Positions 1 through 7,637 of a stretch of DNA of 19,774 nt are shown here, one piece after another. The first letter of the stretch is position 1. The number at the start of each line of letters is the position of its first letter. Position numbers and translations under genes: made by a program. The notes under the pieces were generated by a model. That model worked only from the letters and a program-made list of their open reading frames with translations. It had not been told where the DNA came from and searched no databases. Location of the stretch: assembly GCA_964423195.1 (NCBI GenBank), contig CAYRDY010000037.1, forward strand, positions 1 through 19,774, written 5' to 3'. This DNA comes from CAKRHR01 sp964423195. Its GTDB lineage: Bacteria; Bacillota; Clostridia; Lachnospirales; Lachnospiraceae.

Positions 1-337
1 CATTCACCGCCTGCTCGATGGCCAGATAACCCGTGCAGCAGGCCTCGGAGTGGTGAATGGAGCCCTTGCCCTTCATGCCGAACCAGTTGGCGATCTGCAC
101 ATTCGGTGTCAGGACATTGGAACCGTTCAGCGGGCTTGCCTCGCCATGGAAATAGTAATCTACTTCCTGAGGATTGACACCGGCATCTTCCATCGCCGAC
201 AGCGCCGCATAGCCGAACATCTCGCTCTCCGTGATACCGCACAGATCCGGATCATCGATCGTATACCTGAATGGTGTACAGCCGACGCCGATAATCGAGA
301 CACTTCTGCTATACTTGTTTAACTTTGTTTGATTCAT
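1..337 (-). CDS. Thiolase-family acyltransferase, N-terminal part (cut by window edge)
   Basis: About 112 residues are visible, starting from ATG at 337 with a GGAGG ribosome site 8 nt upstream. The N-terminus SIIGVGCTPF, followed by an acidic helix with ALSAMEDAGV and then SEACCTGYLAIEQAV, matches the thiolase N-terminal domain of the SCP-x/acetyl-CoA acetyltransferase type. The cysteine of the ACCTGY segment sits where the acyl-carrying nucleophile is expected. Family members make or cleave C-C bonds of acyl-CoA or ketoacyl substrates in the cytoplasm. The C-terminal domain with the remaining catalytic His and Cys lies outside the window, so substrate and direction cannot be judged. The gene is divergent from the PucR-like regulator at 530, which may control it. 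A ketoacyl-synthase-like relative is the main alternative. Confidence 0.72.
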   Translation of the reverse strand, partial: MNQTKLNKYSRSVSIIGVGCTPFRYTIDDPDLCGITESEMFGYAALSAMEDAGVNPQEVDYYFHGEASPLNGSNVLTPNVQIANWFGMKGKGSIHHSEACCTGYLAIEQAVN

Positions 338-375
338 TGAGAAATCCTCCCTTTCTTACTTGTTTTTATGGCTTT

Positions 376-404
376 ATTATAGTATAATAAATTCATATTT
401 TCAT
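376..404 (-). promoter_or_regulatory. Probable promoter of the thiolase gene
   Basis: On the minus strand a perfect -10 TATAAT (381-376) is preceded, after a 17-bp spacer, by a weak -35 ATGAAA (404-399). It lies about 40 bp upstream of the thiolase start. Just upstream, at 405-416, is a small GTGC-AAAC-GCAC inverted repeat that could be an operator for the divergent PucR-like regulator. The promoter is fairly convincing; the operator is speculative. Confidence 0.5.
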
Positions 405-529
405 CGTGCAAACGCACAAATATTTCACATATTCATATTTTTTGTTTTGTATGGATATGATAAATGTTTCACTCTGTCTCAAAGCTGAGCGAAAAACTAT
501 ACAAAATACACAGAAAGAAGGGGATTGTT

Positions 530-2089
530 TTGCTGTTAAAAGAAATGCTGGACTTATTGGGCGACTGCCCGATTGGATTCATCAGAAAGGACAGCTTCAA
601 GACAGATCTCACCAGCATCCGGATGCTGACCGTCGGACAGACGATGTTTTTGCCCAATATCCTCTATTTCGGACATGTCAGCCTGATGCCGCGCCGCCTG
701 AACGTCAATTACTGCACCAATTTTCTCATTTTCGGCCCTGAGGGCGGCACTGCCGATGCCCTCCCGGATGACGCGCCGATGAACCTCTTGTACGTGGGCA
801 CCGATATCGATCCCTACGCCGTCTTCAACCGCATCCAGGAAACTTTTCTTGAGTCGCAGGAGGTGGTGACCGGCATGCGCTTATTTTTGGACGCCCTCTT
901 CAACGACGAGGGGCTGCAGGGCATCTGCGACGTGGCCTACAGCGTTCTCGGCAACCCTATCTTTGTGATCGACAACTCATACAAGCATATGGCCGTGTCC
1001 GCCGGCACCGTCGCCGACAACCCCTTGATGGAGCGGGAAAACGCCCAGGGCCAGATCGAGGCCGAGGGCATTGCCTATATCCGACGCAGCAAACTGGACG
1101 AACAGGTGCGCAAAAGCAACCGTCCGGTCTACGTCCACAATCCGATCCACGACCGGGGGATGCTCATCACGCCCGTCAAAATTCATGACATTGAGGTCGC
1201 GCATCTGATGCTCTATGAGCAGAACCGCCCCATCGGCGACAATGACATCGAATTGTTTCAGAGACTTGCCCGCATCATTTCCATCGAGCTGCAGAAGAAA
1301 GATTTTTACAAAAAAAATAAAGGCACCATGTATGCCTATTTTATCGGCGACCTGCTGGACAACAACACCGGAAATATCGAGCAGAGCAAGGAGCGCCTGG
1401 CCACGCTGGGCTACAAGCTGAAAAACGACCTGTTCATCCTGTCCATCAGTGACAAGTTCAACACGGCCTCCGAGGCCCGCCAGGAGATGATCGTCTCGGA
1501 CATCCAGTCCATGATCCCCGGCAGCCTCTATGTCATCTACCAGAATACCATTATCTTCCTGATCAATGGCAGCACGGAAAAGGACAGGCACAGTTTCGTC
1601 AATGACAAACTGGAAAATTATCTGCAGAGCAACGGCCTGATCGCCGGCCTGAGCAACCGTTTCAGCAATATTCAGGAGATCCGGAAATATTACAATCAAT
1701 CCCTGAAATCCGCGCAGCTGGGCCTGAAAATGAAAAACGCCCCCGGTCTGTACCGCTACGAGGTGATGACGATCTTTCACATTCTGGAGATCTGCGAGAG
1801 CCAGGACTACAACCTGCTCGACTTCTGCCACCCCGCCCTGCTGGTGCTCAAGGCCTACGATGAGGAGAAGAATACCGACTTCTTCAACACGCTCTACCAG
1901 TACCTCAACTTCTCACAGAATACCCAGCAGACCGCCAATTATCTGCACATCCACAAGAATACGCTGCTCTACCGCATCGACAAGATCAAAAAAATCACCG
2001 GCAACCCTTTAAATCACGGCGACGAATTGATCAAACTGCATTTTTCATTCAAAATTCTGGAGTATATGAAACAGGATCGGATCAGCTGA
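530..2089 (+). CDS. PucR/CdaR-family transcriptional regulator
   Basis: A cytoplasmic transcription factor of about 519 aa. The last ~60 residues (TQQTANYLHIHKNTLLYRID onward) are the PucR-type C-terminal helix-turn-helix (HTH_30). Upstream is a region resembling the CdaR/GGDEF-like middle domain, ending in KYYNQSLKSAQLGLKM. The N-terminal half contains a GAF-like stretch (FVIDNSYKHMAVSAG, later MLITPVKIHDIEVAHLMLYE). Such proteins usually activate or repress catabolic genes in response to a small ligand. I prefer the TTG start at 530 because AAGGGG lies 6 nt upstream; the longer frame from ATG 464 has no ribosome site. The gene is divergent from the thiolase gene, so that gene or its operon is the natural target. 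The ligand is not readable from sequence. Confidence 0.85.
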   Translation: MLLKEMLDLLGDCPIGFIRKDSFKTDLTSIRMLTVGQTMFLPNILYFGHVSLMPRRLNVNYCTNFLIFGPEGGTADALPDDAPMNLLYVGTDIDPYAVFNRIQETFLESQEVVTGMRLFLDALFNDEGLQGICDVAYSVLGNPIFVIDNSYKHMAVSAGTVADNPLMERENAQGQIEAEGIAYIRRSKLDEQVRKSNRPVYVHNPIHDRGMLITPVKIHDIEVAHLMLYEQNRPIGDNDIELFQRLARIISIELQKKDFYKKNKGTMYAYFIGDLLDNNTGNIEQSKERLATLGYKLKNDLFILSISDKFNTASEARQEMIVSDIQSMIPGSLYVIYQNTIIFLINGSTEKDRHSFVNDKLENYLQSNGLIAGLSNRFSNIQEIRKYYNQSLKSAQLGLKMKNAPGLYRYEVMTIFHILEICESQDYNLLDFCHPALLVLKAYDEEKNTDFFNTLYQYLNFSQNTQQTANYLHIHKNTLLYRIDKIKKITGNPLNHGDELIKLHFSFKILEYMKQDRIS

Positions 2090-2148
2090 CGCGGGATGCG
2101 CCGCCAATCACGCCAACCGCTGCAAGCCACGTACGGCGCATGCCACCC

Positions 2149-2220
2149 ATTGTGGGCTCCGATCGGCGCATCGCTATCCTATTGTGGGCTCCGACCGGCG
2201 CCGGTCGGAGCCCTGCAATA
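2149..2220. repeat. Direct repeat plus 28-bp perfect palindrome between convergent genes
   Basis: A 21-bp unit beginning ATTGTGGGCTCCGA occurs at 2149-2169 and again at 2181-2201 with one mismatch. The second copy continues into a perfect palindrome at 2186-2213 whose half is GGGCTCCGACCGGC, and the flanks ATTG and CAAT extend the symmetry with a small bulge. It lies between the stops of the PucR-like and response-regulator genes, so it may act as a factor-independent bidirectional terminator. However, there is no T-run on either side. A small dispersed palindromic repeat element is an equal possibility. Confidence 0.6.
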
Positions 2221-2236
2221 GAATGGTCGCCCGCGG

Positions 2237-3823
2237 CTATGGCCGCGCGTCCGGATCCCCGGCACTCTTATTCCGGGCGGGCTGTCCTCTGTCCTGCATT
2301 TTCTGCCGGTACTGGCTTGGCGTCAGCCCCTTCAGCCGCTTGAATACCCGACAGAAGTATCCGTGATCCGAGTATCCCACCTCACACCCGACATCCGACA
2401 CCGGAATCTTCTTGTCCCTGAGCAGCGCGCACGCCTTCTCAATGCGGATCTTGTTGAGATAACCGCTGAATCCCTCGGAGATATGCTTATTGAAATACGA
2501 GGAAATATAGTGGTAATTAAAGCCGAAGACGCGGGCCACCTCCGACAGATCCACATTTCTCCCGGAATGCTCCCAGAGATAATCCTTGATCCGGCGTATC
2601 CTGTAGTCATCATTTTCCTCGGAGGCCATCACCGTCTTCTTGAGCTGCTCAAAAATGGTGTCACAGATTTCCAGAAAATCGCGCACCGTTCCCGCCCTGT
2701 CAATACTGATAAAGCACTGATTGATCAGCGTATCGCTTGCAAGCCCGCAGTCCCTGGCATTCATCATGAATGTATAGATCAGATTCTTGACCCTGTTTTT
2801 GGTCAGATATTCCGCGTACATGCCTCCGCACAGCATCCGCGCGTCCGCGCCCGCACAGTCGATCGCCTGAATATAGCGCTTATTGGACAATAGTTCAACG
2901 AACGCGTCATAGTCGAACGCTGGCACCTCACCCGCCGCATATTCGCCGGATAAATAGTCGCTGCTTAAGATCATGCTCTGATCCGGAAAATAAAATTTCT
3001 GCATCAGGCACGGGAAGACTTCCTGCAGATAAAACTCATTGACCAGGCCGAGATCCGAAAAAGTGCCGCTCACGACAAACAGGGTCCGCTCCGCGATCCT
3101 CGAAATCACTTCCGCCGCCTGCCGCACGCTCTGAACCAGCTGCGCCTCATCTTTTTTCCGAAAATTAAAGACGTAGCAGAGCACATCGCTATCCAGACTG
3201 ACCTCGATGCCCGGATACCGCTCCTGACCGCACCATGTATCCTGCAGATACGTCCTGATCATATCCATCTGATGCCTGCTGCTCCCGCACGCCCGGCTCA
3301 GATCAATCCCGATCACGCAGTAGTGCATATACGGAAACTTTTCCGCAAACAGAGACTTGTCGAGCCAATCGGACTCCCCGGCCATGTATTGCTCCAAATG
3401 CCGCCGCGCCAGGTCATCCGGGCCGCAGCCCTGGTGGTTCCCCTGCATCGCCGAGACCGCGCTGTGCAGGACGCGCAGCAGCTGTTCCTCATCCAGATCC
3501 TGCTTGAGCACATAGTCAAACGCCCCGGCGCGCAGCGTCGAGCGCACATACATATAGTCGCTGCTGCCGCTGAGAATAATCAGCTTTATCCGAGGATATT
3601 TCTCCCCAAGGATGAGCGACAGATCCATCCCGTTGATCTCCGGGAGCAGAACATCCGCCAGCACGATATCCGGTTTCAGCCGCTCGACCATCTCAAGTCC
3701 CGAACGGCCATCCGTCGCCTCACCCACGATCTGAAAACCTGCCTTTTCCCACTCAATCATATGCCTGATCCCCTGCCTGGAGATCAACTCATGGTCGATA
3801 ATTAATACTTTATAAAGATCCAA
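2237..3823 (-). CDS. Response regulator with AraC-type output domain (YesN family)
   Basis: 528 aa. Residues 1-125 form a CheY-like receiver: acidic site D10/E12, phospho-acceptor D57 in DIVLADVLLPEINGMD, the SGSSDY loop and the VLKQD lysine. The residue after D10, normally a second Asp, is His. A long poorly conserved middle region follows. The last ~100 residues are a double helix-turn-helix of AraC type (LSEVARVFGFNYHYISSYF and PVSDVGCEVGYSDHGYFCRVF). YesN regulators pair with a membrane histidine kinase and control neighbouring sugar ABC transporters, which fits the importer upstream on the same strand. No kinase is visible; one could lie in the 100-N gap just upstream. Translation appears to start at TTG 3823, with purine-rich GGAG and AGGGG just upstream. 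No in-frame ATG fits better. Confidence 0.9.
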   Translation of the reverse strand: MDLYKVLIIDHELISRQGIRHMIEWEKAGFQIVGEATDGRSGLEMVERLKPDIVLADVLLPEINGMDLSLILGEKYPRIKLIILSGSSDYMYVRSTLRAGAFDYVLKQDLDEEQLLRVLHSAVSAMQGNHQGCGPDDLARRHLEQYMAGESDWLDKSLFAEKFPYMHYCVIGIDLSRACGSSRHQMDMIRTYLQDTWCGQERYPGIEVSLDSDVLCYVFNFRKKDEAQLVQSVRQAAEVISRIAERTLFVVSGTFSDLGLVNEFYLQEVFPCLMQKFYFPDQSMILSSDYLSGEYAAGEVPAFDYDAFVELLSNKRYIQAIDCAGADARMLCGGMYAEYLTKNRVKNLIYTFMMNARDCGLASDTLINQCFISIDRAGTVRDFLEICDTIFEQLKKTVMASEENDDYRIRRIKDYLWEHSGRNVDLSEVARVFGFNYHYISSYFNKHISEGFSGYLNKIRIEKACALLRDKKIPVSDVGCEVGYSDHGYFCRVFKRLKGLTPSQYRQKMQDRGQPARNKSAGDPDARP

Positions 3824-3887
3824 ATGCCCCTCATCTCCCAGTCCTTAAACCAAATGCTTCATCTGTTGTCTCCGACTTCTCTTTTTA

Positions 3888-3946
3888 AATATACACAATT
3901 TTTTGTCTCTTGTCTTAAGTATACACGATTTTTTGTCTCTTGACAA
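3888..3946 (-). promoter_or_regulatory. Tandem promoters in a 30-bp direct repeat, upstream of the response regulator
   Basis: Two copies of a 23-bp sequence (3890-3912 and 3920-3942, one mismatch, 30-bp period) each carry a promoter reading toward the response regulator. The distal one is TTGTCA (3946-3941), a 17-bp spacer, then TATACT (3923-3918). The proximal one is AAGACA (3916-3911), 17 bp, then TATATT (3893-3888). The repeated part, AGAGACAAAAAAT plus flanks, forms the spacers, so a regulator binding it would contact both promoters identically. The region ends at the scaffold gap, so more copies could be missing. Confidence 0.65.
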
Positions 3947-3967
3947 TCATCGCTTTTATCGTGATCC

Positions 3968-4067
3968 NNNNNNNNNNNNNNNNNNNNNNNNNNNNNNNNN
4001 NNNNNNNNNNNNNNNNNNNNNNNNNNNNNNNNNNNNNNNNNNNNNNNNNNNNNNNNNNNNNNNNNNN
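3968..4067. other. Assembly gap (100 N)
   Basis: Exactly 100 undetermined bases, the conventional placeholder for a scaffold gap of unknown size. It begins 3 nt after the last stop codon of the importer operon and ends the promoter region of the response regulator. Real sequence here may include further genes, for example a sensor kinase or the end of the importer operon, or additional copies of the adjacent 30-bp repeat. Confidence 0.97.
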
Positions 4068-4910
4068 TTATCCCTTGACGGATCCCGTCATGCCGGCGAC
4101 AAACTGCTTTTGCAGCACAAAGAAGATCACCGCCATCGGAATGGTCGCCAGCAGCACCGCTGTCATCATCATCCCGTAGTCCGGCGTGTAGGACGACCCC
4201 ATCGCCGAGAGGATCAGCGGGAGCGTCCGCTTCTCAGGGCTGCGCAGCGCGATCAGCGGCCACAGATAACTGTTCCAGCTGTTCATGAATGTGACAATGA
4301 TCGCCGCCGCGTAGGTCGACCGCATGGTCGGCATGAACACGCGCAGGAAAATACTGAACTCCCCCAGGCCGTCGATTCTTGCCGCCTCCACCAGTTCCCG
4401 CGGAAATGTCAGCGTATTCTGCCGGAAAAAGAAAATCAGGAAGGCCGTGGCCACGCTGATCACGATCACCGCTCCCGGCGTATTGATGGCAATCTGATCC
4501 AGCAGAGGAATTTTGGAAAACTTGCTGAACAGGCGAAACAACGGCACCATCATGGCCGAGAAAGGCACCATCATCGAGACCAGAATGATATTGAACACCG
4601 TCTCACGGCTCCGCGATTTGTAAATGACAAAGGCGTAGCCCGCCGCGGACGAGATGATCATCGCGAGCACCGTCGTCGTCACGGCGATGATCAGTGTATT
4701 TTTATACGCGTTCAGATAGCCGAGGTCGGATCCGAAAACCGCTCTCAGATTCTCCAGCAGATACGTCCCCGGCAAAAGCGATCCCCTGGTCACATCCACC
4801 GATTTATTTGTGGCGGCGAGAATCATCCAGACCAGCGGAAACAGCGACACCACCGCGCATACCGACAGAAAGACATGCTGAAAGACGCGCATGATTTTTC
4901 TTCCCCTCAT
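4068..4910 (-). CDS. Carbohydrate ABC transporter permease, MalG/AraQ type
   Basis: 280 aa integral membrane protein with about six hydrophobic helices, the first at residues ~10-30 (VFLSVCAVVSLFPLVWMIL). The EAA loop, EAARIDGLGEFSIFLRVFMP at about 170-190, is the motif that docks on the cytoplasmic ATPase. The C-terminal KQFVAGMTGSVKG is typical of the MalG-like subunit of family-1 (CUT1) sugar importers. Its start overlaps the stop of the upstream permease by 4 nt (ATGA), a sign of translational coupling. The stop codon abuts the scaffold gap but is complete. No ATPase gene is visible; many Clostridia CUT1 systems share one encoded elsewhere. The transported sugar cannot be read from sequence. 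Confidence 0.93.
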   Translation of the reverse strand: MRGRKIMRVFQHVFLSVCAVVSLFPLVWMILAATNKSVDVTRGSLLPGTYLLENLRAVFGSDLGYLNAYKNTLIIAVTTTVLAMIISSAAGYAFVIYKSRSRETVFNIILVSMMVPFSAMMVPLFRLFSKFSKIPLLDQIAINTPGAVIVISVATAFLIFFFRQNTLTFPRELVEAARIDGLGEFSIFLRVFMPTMRSTYAAAIIVTFMNSWNSYLWPLIALRSPEKRTLPLILSAMGSSYTPDYGMMMTAVLLATIPMAVIFFVLQKQFVAGMTGSVKG

Positions 4911-5797
4911 TCTTTGTCACCCGCTTTCTTCTGGATCAGAGACAGCACCACGATCAGCACCACGACCACAAAGGAAATCGCCGCCGCGTAGCCGAAGTCA
5001 GATGTATACCGGAACAGAATATTATAAATATACATCGAAACCGTGATCGTGGCATTGGCCGGCCCGCCATCCGTGATATTCATCGGCTCATCAAACAGCT
5101 GCAGAGTGCCGATCGTCGAATTGATCGTCGTAAACAGAATAATCGGCTTGAGCATGGGCACGGTGATGCTCTTAAACTTCTCAAACGGACTCGCCCCGTC
5201 GATCGCCGCCGCCTCATAGATCGAGTCGTCGATGCTCTGCAATCCGGCCAGATAAAAAATCATGTTGTAGCCGGTCCATCGCCAGGTGATGGCGATGATA
5301 ATGACCACCTTCGCCCAGATCGGATGGGTGATAAAGCTGATCGGCTCATCCACAATATGCAGGGTGGTCAGAAGCACATTGATAAAACCGTCATTGGCAA
5401 AAAGGCTCTTGAAGATCATCGAATAGGCCACCAGCGAGGTGATGCACGGCAGAAAGATTGCCGTCCTGTAAAATCCTTTAAACTTCAGCCCTTTCGTATT
5501 CAACAGCGACGAAATCACCAGCGCCAGCACGATCATCAGCGGCACCTGGATCACCAGATACAATATCGTATTAAACAGCGCCTTCCTGAATGTCGTATCG
5601 CCGATCATGCGCTTATAATTGGCCAGGCCGTTGAAGACCAGGTTGTTTCCCGCGCCGGTCTGAAAAGATGTCAGCAGCGCCTGTACCATCGGATAAAATA
5701 CAAAAATCAGCGTCAGCACGAAGGCCGGTATCACAAACAGCCATGCCTTGGCATTCAGCTTTGGGCTGACCGCCCGCCGAATCGTCTTTTTATGCAT
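4907..5797 (-). CDS. Carbohydrate ABC transporter permease, MalF/UgpA type
   Basis: 296 aa partner permease of the importer. I choose ATG 5797 because AAGGAGGGG lies 4 nt upstream; an upstream in-frame ATG at 5869 has no such site and would add 24 residues of intergenic-looking sequence. A basic N-terminus is followed by the first helix AWLFVIPAFVLTLIFVFYPM. The EAA loop reads YEAAAIDGASPFEKFKSITV with P nearby, and a conserved LQLFDEPMNITDGGP segment follows; all are usual for MalF-like CUT1 permeases. Length matches the short family members that lack the large periplasmic loop. It lies between the binding protein and the MalG-type permease, in the normal CUT1 order. Confidence 0.93.
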   Translation of the reverse strand: MHKKTIRRAVSPKLNAKAWLFVIPAFVLTLIFVFYPMVQALLTSFQTGAGNNLVFNGLANYKRMIGDTTFRKALFNTILYLVIQVPLMIVLALVISSLLNTKGLKFKGFYRTAIFLPCITSLVAYSMIFKSLFANDGFINVLLTTLHIVDEPISFITHPIWAKVVIIIAITWRWTGYNMIFYLAGLQSIDDSIYEAAAIDGASPFEKFKSITVPMLKPIILFTTINSTIGTLQLFDEPMNITDGGPANATITVSMYIYNILFRYTSDFGYAAAISFVVVVLIVVLSLIQKKAGDKE

Positions 5798-5813
5798 AAA
5801 ACCCCTCCTTATT

Positions 5814-5863
5814 TTTTGGCGCACACCGGCAGCTGCCCGAATCGTCCCCGCGGCGCGCCAAAA
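5814..5863 (-). promoter_or_regulatory. Intercistronic stem-loop between binding protein and permease
   Basis: A 9-bp perfect stem (TTTTGGCGC at 5863-5855 paired with GCGCCAAAA at 5822-5814, minus strand) encloses a 32-nt loop that itself contains the palindrome GGCAGCTGCC. It ends 4 nt before the permease ribosome site. Stem-loops here often stabilise the upstream binding-protein message or reduce permease translation, which would give the usual excess of binding protein. That role is inferred from position only. Confidence 0.45.
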
Positions 5864-5931
5864 GATCACCCTTCTGCGCCGCCGGACCGCCGTGTCAGTG
5901 ACTGCCGATGTGCTGTTCTCTTGCGCCGCCG

Positions 5932-7275
5932 CTACCGCACGGCATCCTCGATGCGGCTCTGATACTGATCAAGCGTTTCCTGCATATCCGCGCCGTTCAT
6001 GATCATCTGGACGGCCTCCTCCATCAAATCCTCGATCAGATAGGTGTGATTGCCGTAATTGACACTCGGCACCTGCGCCTGCCATGCGGCAAAGTCCTCA
6101 AAAATCGCCTGCCCGCCGTAAAAATCAAGCCCCTTCTTATAATTCTCCGCCTCGCTTGCCGCGCTCAGCGTGCTGACGAGATTGATGTCCACGGCCAACT
6201 GATTCATCAGCTCGACACTTGAGGCAAACGTGTTCTTCAGAAAATCCTTGGCCAGCTCCGTATTGCCGACATTCTGCAGCACATACCAGCCGGCGCCGCC
6301 GAGAGAGGACGCGTTGACGGAATCCGGATTAGATCCCATTCTCGGAAACGGCGCCACCGCCCAGAGGCCGCTCTGGTCCTCCGCCATCAACACCGACGGG
6401 GATATCCAGCAGCCCGTGATCACCGAGGCCACGTCGCCGTTGTTAAACGCGCCCACAAACGGATCCCAGTCGGAGATCTGCCGGATCGCGCCCGAATTGA
6501 ACAGATCCAGATAGATCCTGATCGCGTCTTTCAGCGCCTGATTATCCCGGATCGTCACGCTGCCGTCCGGCCCCGTGTACCAGGCGCCCGCGCTCTGCAT
6601 CATCATCCGCACCTGGCCGATCTCACTCGGATCAAGCGAACAGATGTCCTTCCCCGTCTTCTCCTTGACAGTCTTCCCGATCTCGATATATTTCTCCCAC
6701 GTCAGATCCTGCATATCCTCTGCGGTGTAGCCGGCCTCCGCCAAAATATCCGTCCGGTAAAATGTCCCCGCGACGCCGGAGTCAAACGGTATGCCGTACA
6801 GTTTGCCGTTTCTCTGGTTCACGCCCATCTTGTACGCGGCGAAATCTTCCGGATCCGCGATATCCGAGAGGTCTGCGAATTCCGATTCATAGGGCACCAG
6901 ATAGCCCTGAATCCGGTAATCCTCGATCAGAACGAGCTCCGGAAGGCCCTCGTAGACGCCCGCCGACAGGCTTGTATTGAGCTGCGAGACGATGTCCTCC
7001 TGCGCCATATTGACGACATTCACGGTCACATCCGGATGATCCCGCCTGTACATTTCGATCGCCACCTCAAGCGCCTTGATATTGAAGGCCTCATCCCACG
7101 CCCACACTGTAAAGCTCTCGCCGTCCGGGGACTGCCCGCCGCCATTTTTTCCGGTGTCCCTGCCGCCCGACGCCCCAGCGCCGGTACCTCCCGCGCCGCC
7201 GTTTCCGCCGCAGCCCGCCAGCCCAAGCACCAGCGCAGCGGCCAATAGAAAAATTGCCGATTTCTTAAATTTCAT
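5932..7275 (-). CDS. Extracellular sugar-binding lipoprotein of an ABC importer
   Basis: 447 aa family-1 solute-binding protein (SBP_bac_1). It has a lipoprotein signal: basic MKFKK, a hydrophobic core, and lipobox LAGC with Cys22. A Gly/Ser/Asn-rich linker follows (about 23-50), then the mature fold starting at SFTVWAWDEAFNIKALEVAI. Motifs such as GKLYGIPFDSGVAGTFYRTD, MMQSAGAWYTG and an aromatic-rich C-terminus are common in disaccharide or oligosaccharide binding proteins. The start at 7275 has AAGGGGG 9 nt upstream. It is the first gene of the importer operon, followed by two permeases. The ligand is not identifiable by eye. Confidence 0.93.
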   Translation of the reverse strand: MKFKKSAIFLLAAALVLGLAGCGGNGGAGGTGAGASGGRDTGKNGGGQSPDGESFTVWAWDEAFNIKALEVAIEMYRRDHPDVTVNVVNMAQEDIVSQLNTSLSAGVYEGLPELVLIEDYRIQGYLVPYESEFADLSDIADPEDFAAYKMGVNQRNGKLYGIPFDSGVAGTFYRTDILAEAGYTAEDMQDLTWEKYIEIGKTVKEKTGKDICSLDPSEIGQVRMMMQSAGAWYTGPDGSVTIRDNQALKDAIRIYLDLFNSGAIRQISDWDPFVGAFNNGDVASVITGCWISPSVLMAEDQSGLWAVAPFPRMGSNPDSVNASSLGGAGWYVLQNVGNTELAKDFLKNTFASSVELMNQLAVDINLVSTLSAASEAENYKKGLDFYGGQAIFEDFAAWQAQVPSVNYGNHTYLIEDLMEEAVQMIMNGADMQETLDQYQSRIEDAVR

Positions 7276-7637
7276 ACCTTGTTGCCCCCTTAATGTTTTG
7301 TTGCACCCATCTTAGCACCGAAAAAGAAATCTCCCTAACACTTTATTCTCTTGAAATGGGACGATCTTTGCCAATTCAAATATTTTTGGCCTTTTGACCG
7401 GAGGAAATTCACATCCTGGGAAAATCTTCACAAAAATAAGGGCAACCAAAAGCCGTCCGCCCAAAAAATAGAAAATATATTTAAATTTGCAAGTGAGGGA
7501 TTTAAAAATCACTTTTAAAAATCAACGGGCGAATCCCTGAAATTGTGCTTGAAATTGCGCAGCGCAGAGGTTAAAATGGATGTGAAGAAAATGGACGCGG
7601 CAGTGCTGCCGCAAATAAAAAATCGGGAGGTTAGAGA
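7276..7637. promoter_or_regulatory. 362-bp divergent regulatory region
   Basis: AT-rich spacer between the importer operon (minus) and the signal-peptidase-II-like gene (plus). Toward the importer there is an extended -10, TGC-TAAGAT (7317-7309), with no good -35, as expected for an activator-dependent promoter such as a YesN target. Toward the plus gene there is TTGAAA (7549-7554), a 17-bp spacer and TAAAAT (7572-7577), followed in the leader by a small hairpin, GCGGCAG/CTGCCGC (7597-7612). A TTTAAAAATCA motif is repeated near 7501-7523. I see no convincing gene in this stretch. Confidence 0.5.

Noticed and set aside
464..529. ATG 464 as start of the PucR-like protein
   Set aside because: No ribosome site precedes it, and the 22 added residues look like leader sequence; TTG 530 has AAGGGG at good spacing.
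977..1831. 284-codon open frame on the minus strand inside the PucR-like gene
   Set aside because: It is antisense to a well-supported regulator, has no ribosome site, and its composition is that of a complementary-strand shadow in GC-rich DNA.
3903..4991. Open frame reading through the N gap on the plus strand
   Set aside because: It is open only because N codons are not stops; the right half is antisense to the MalG-type permease.
7350..7450. Catabolite-control (cre) site upstream of the sugar importer
   Set aside because: I looked for the WTGNAAANCGNWWNCA pattern and found only loose matches around the minus-strand ATGTGAATTTCC, too weak to call.
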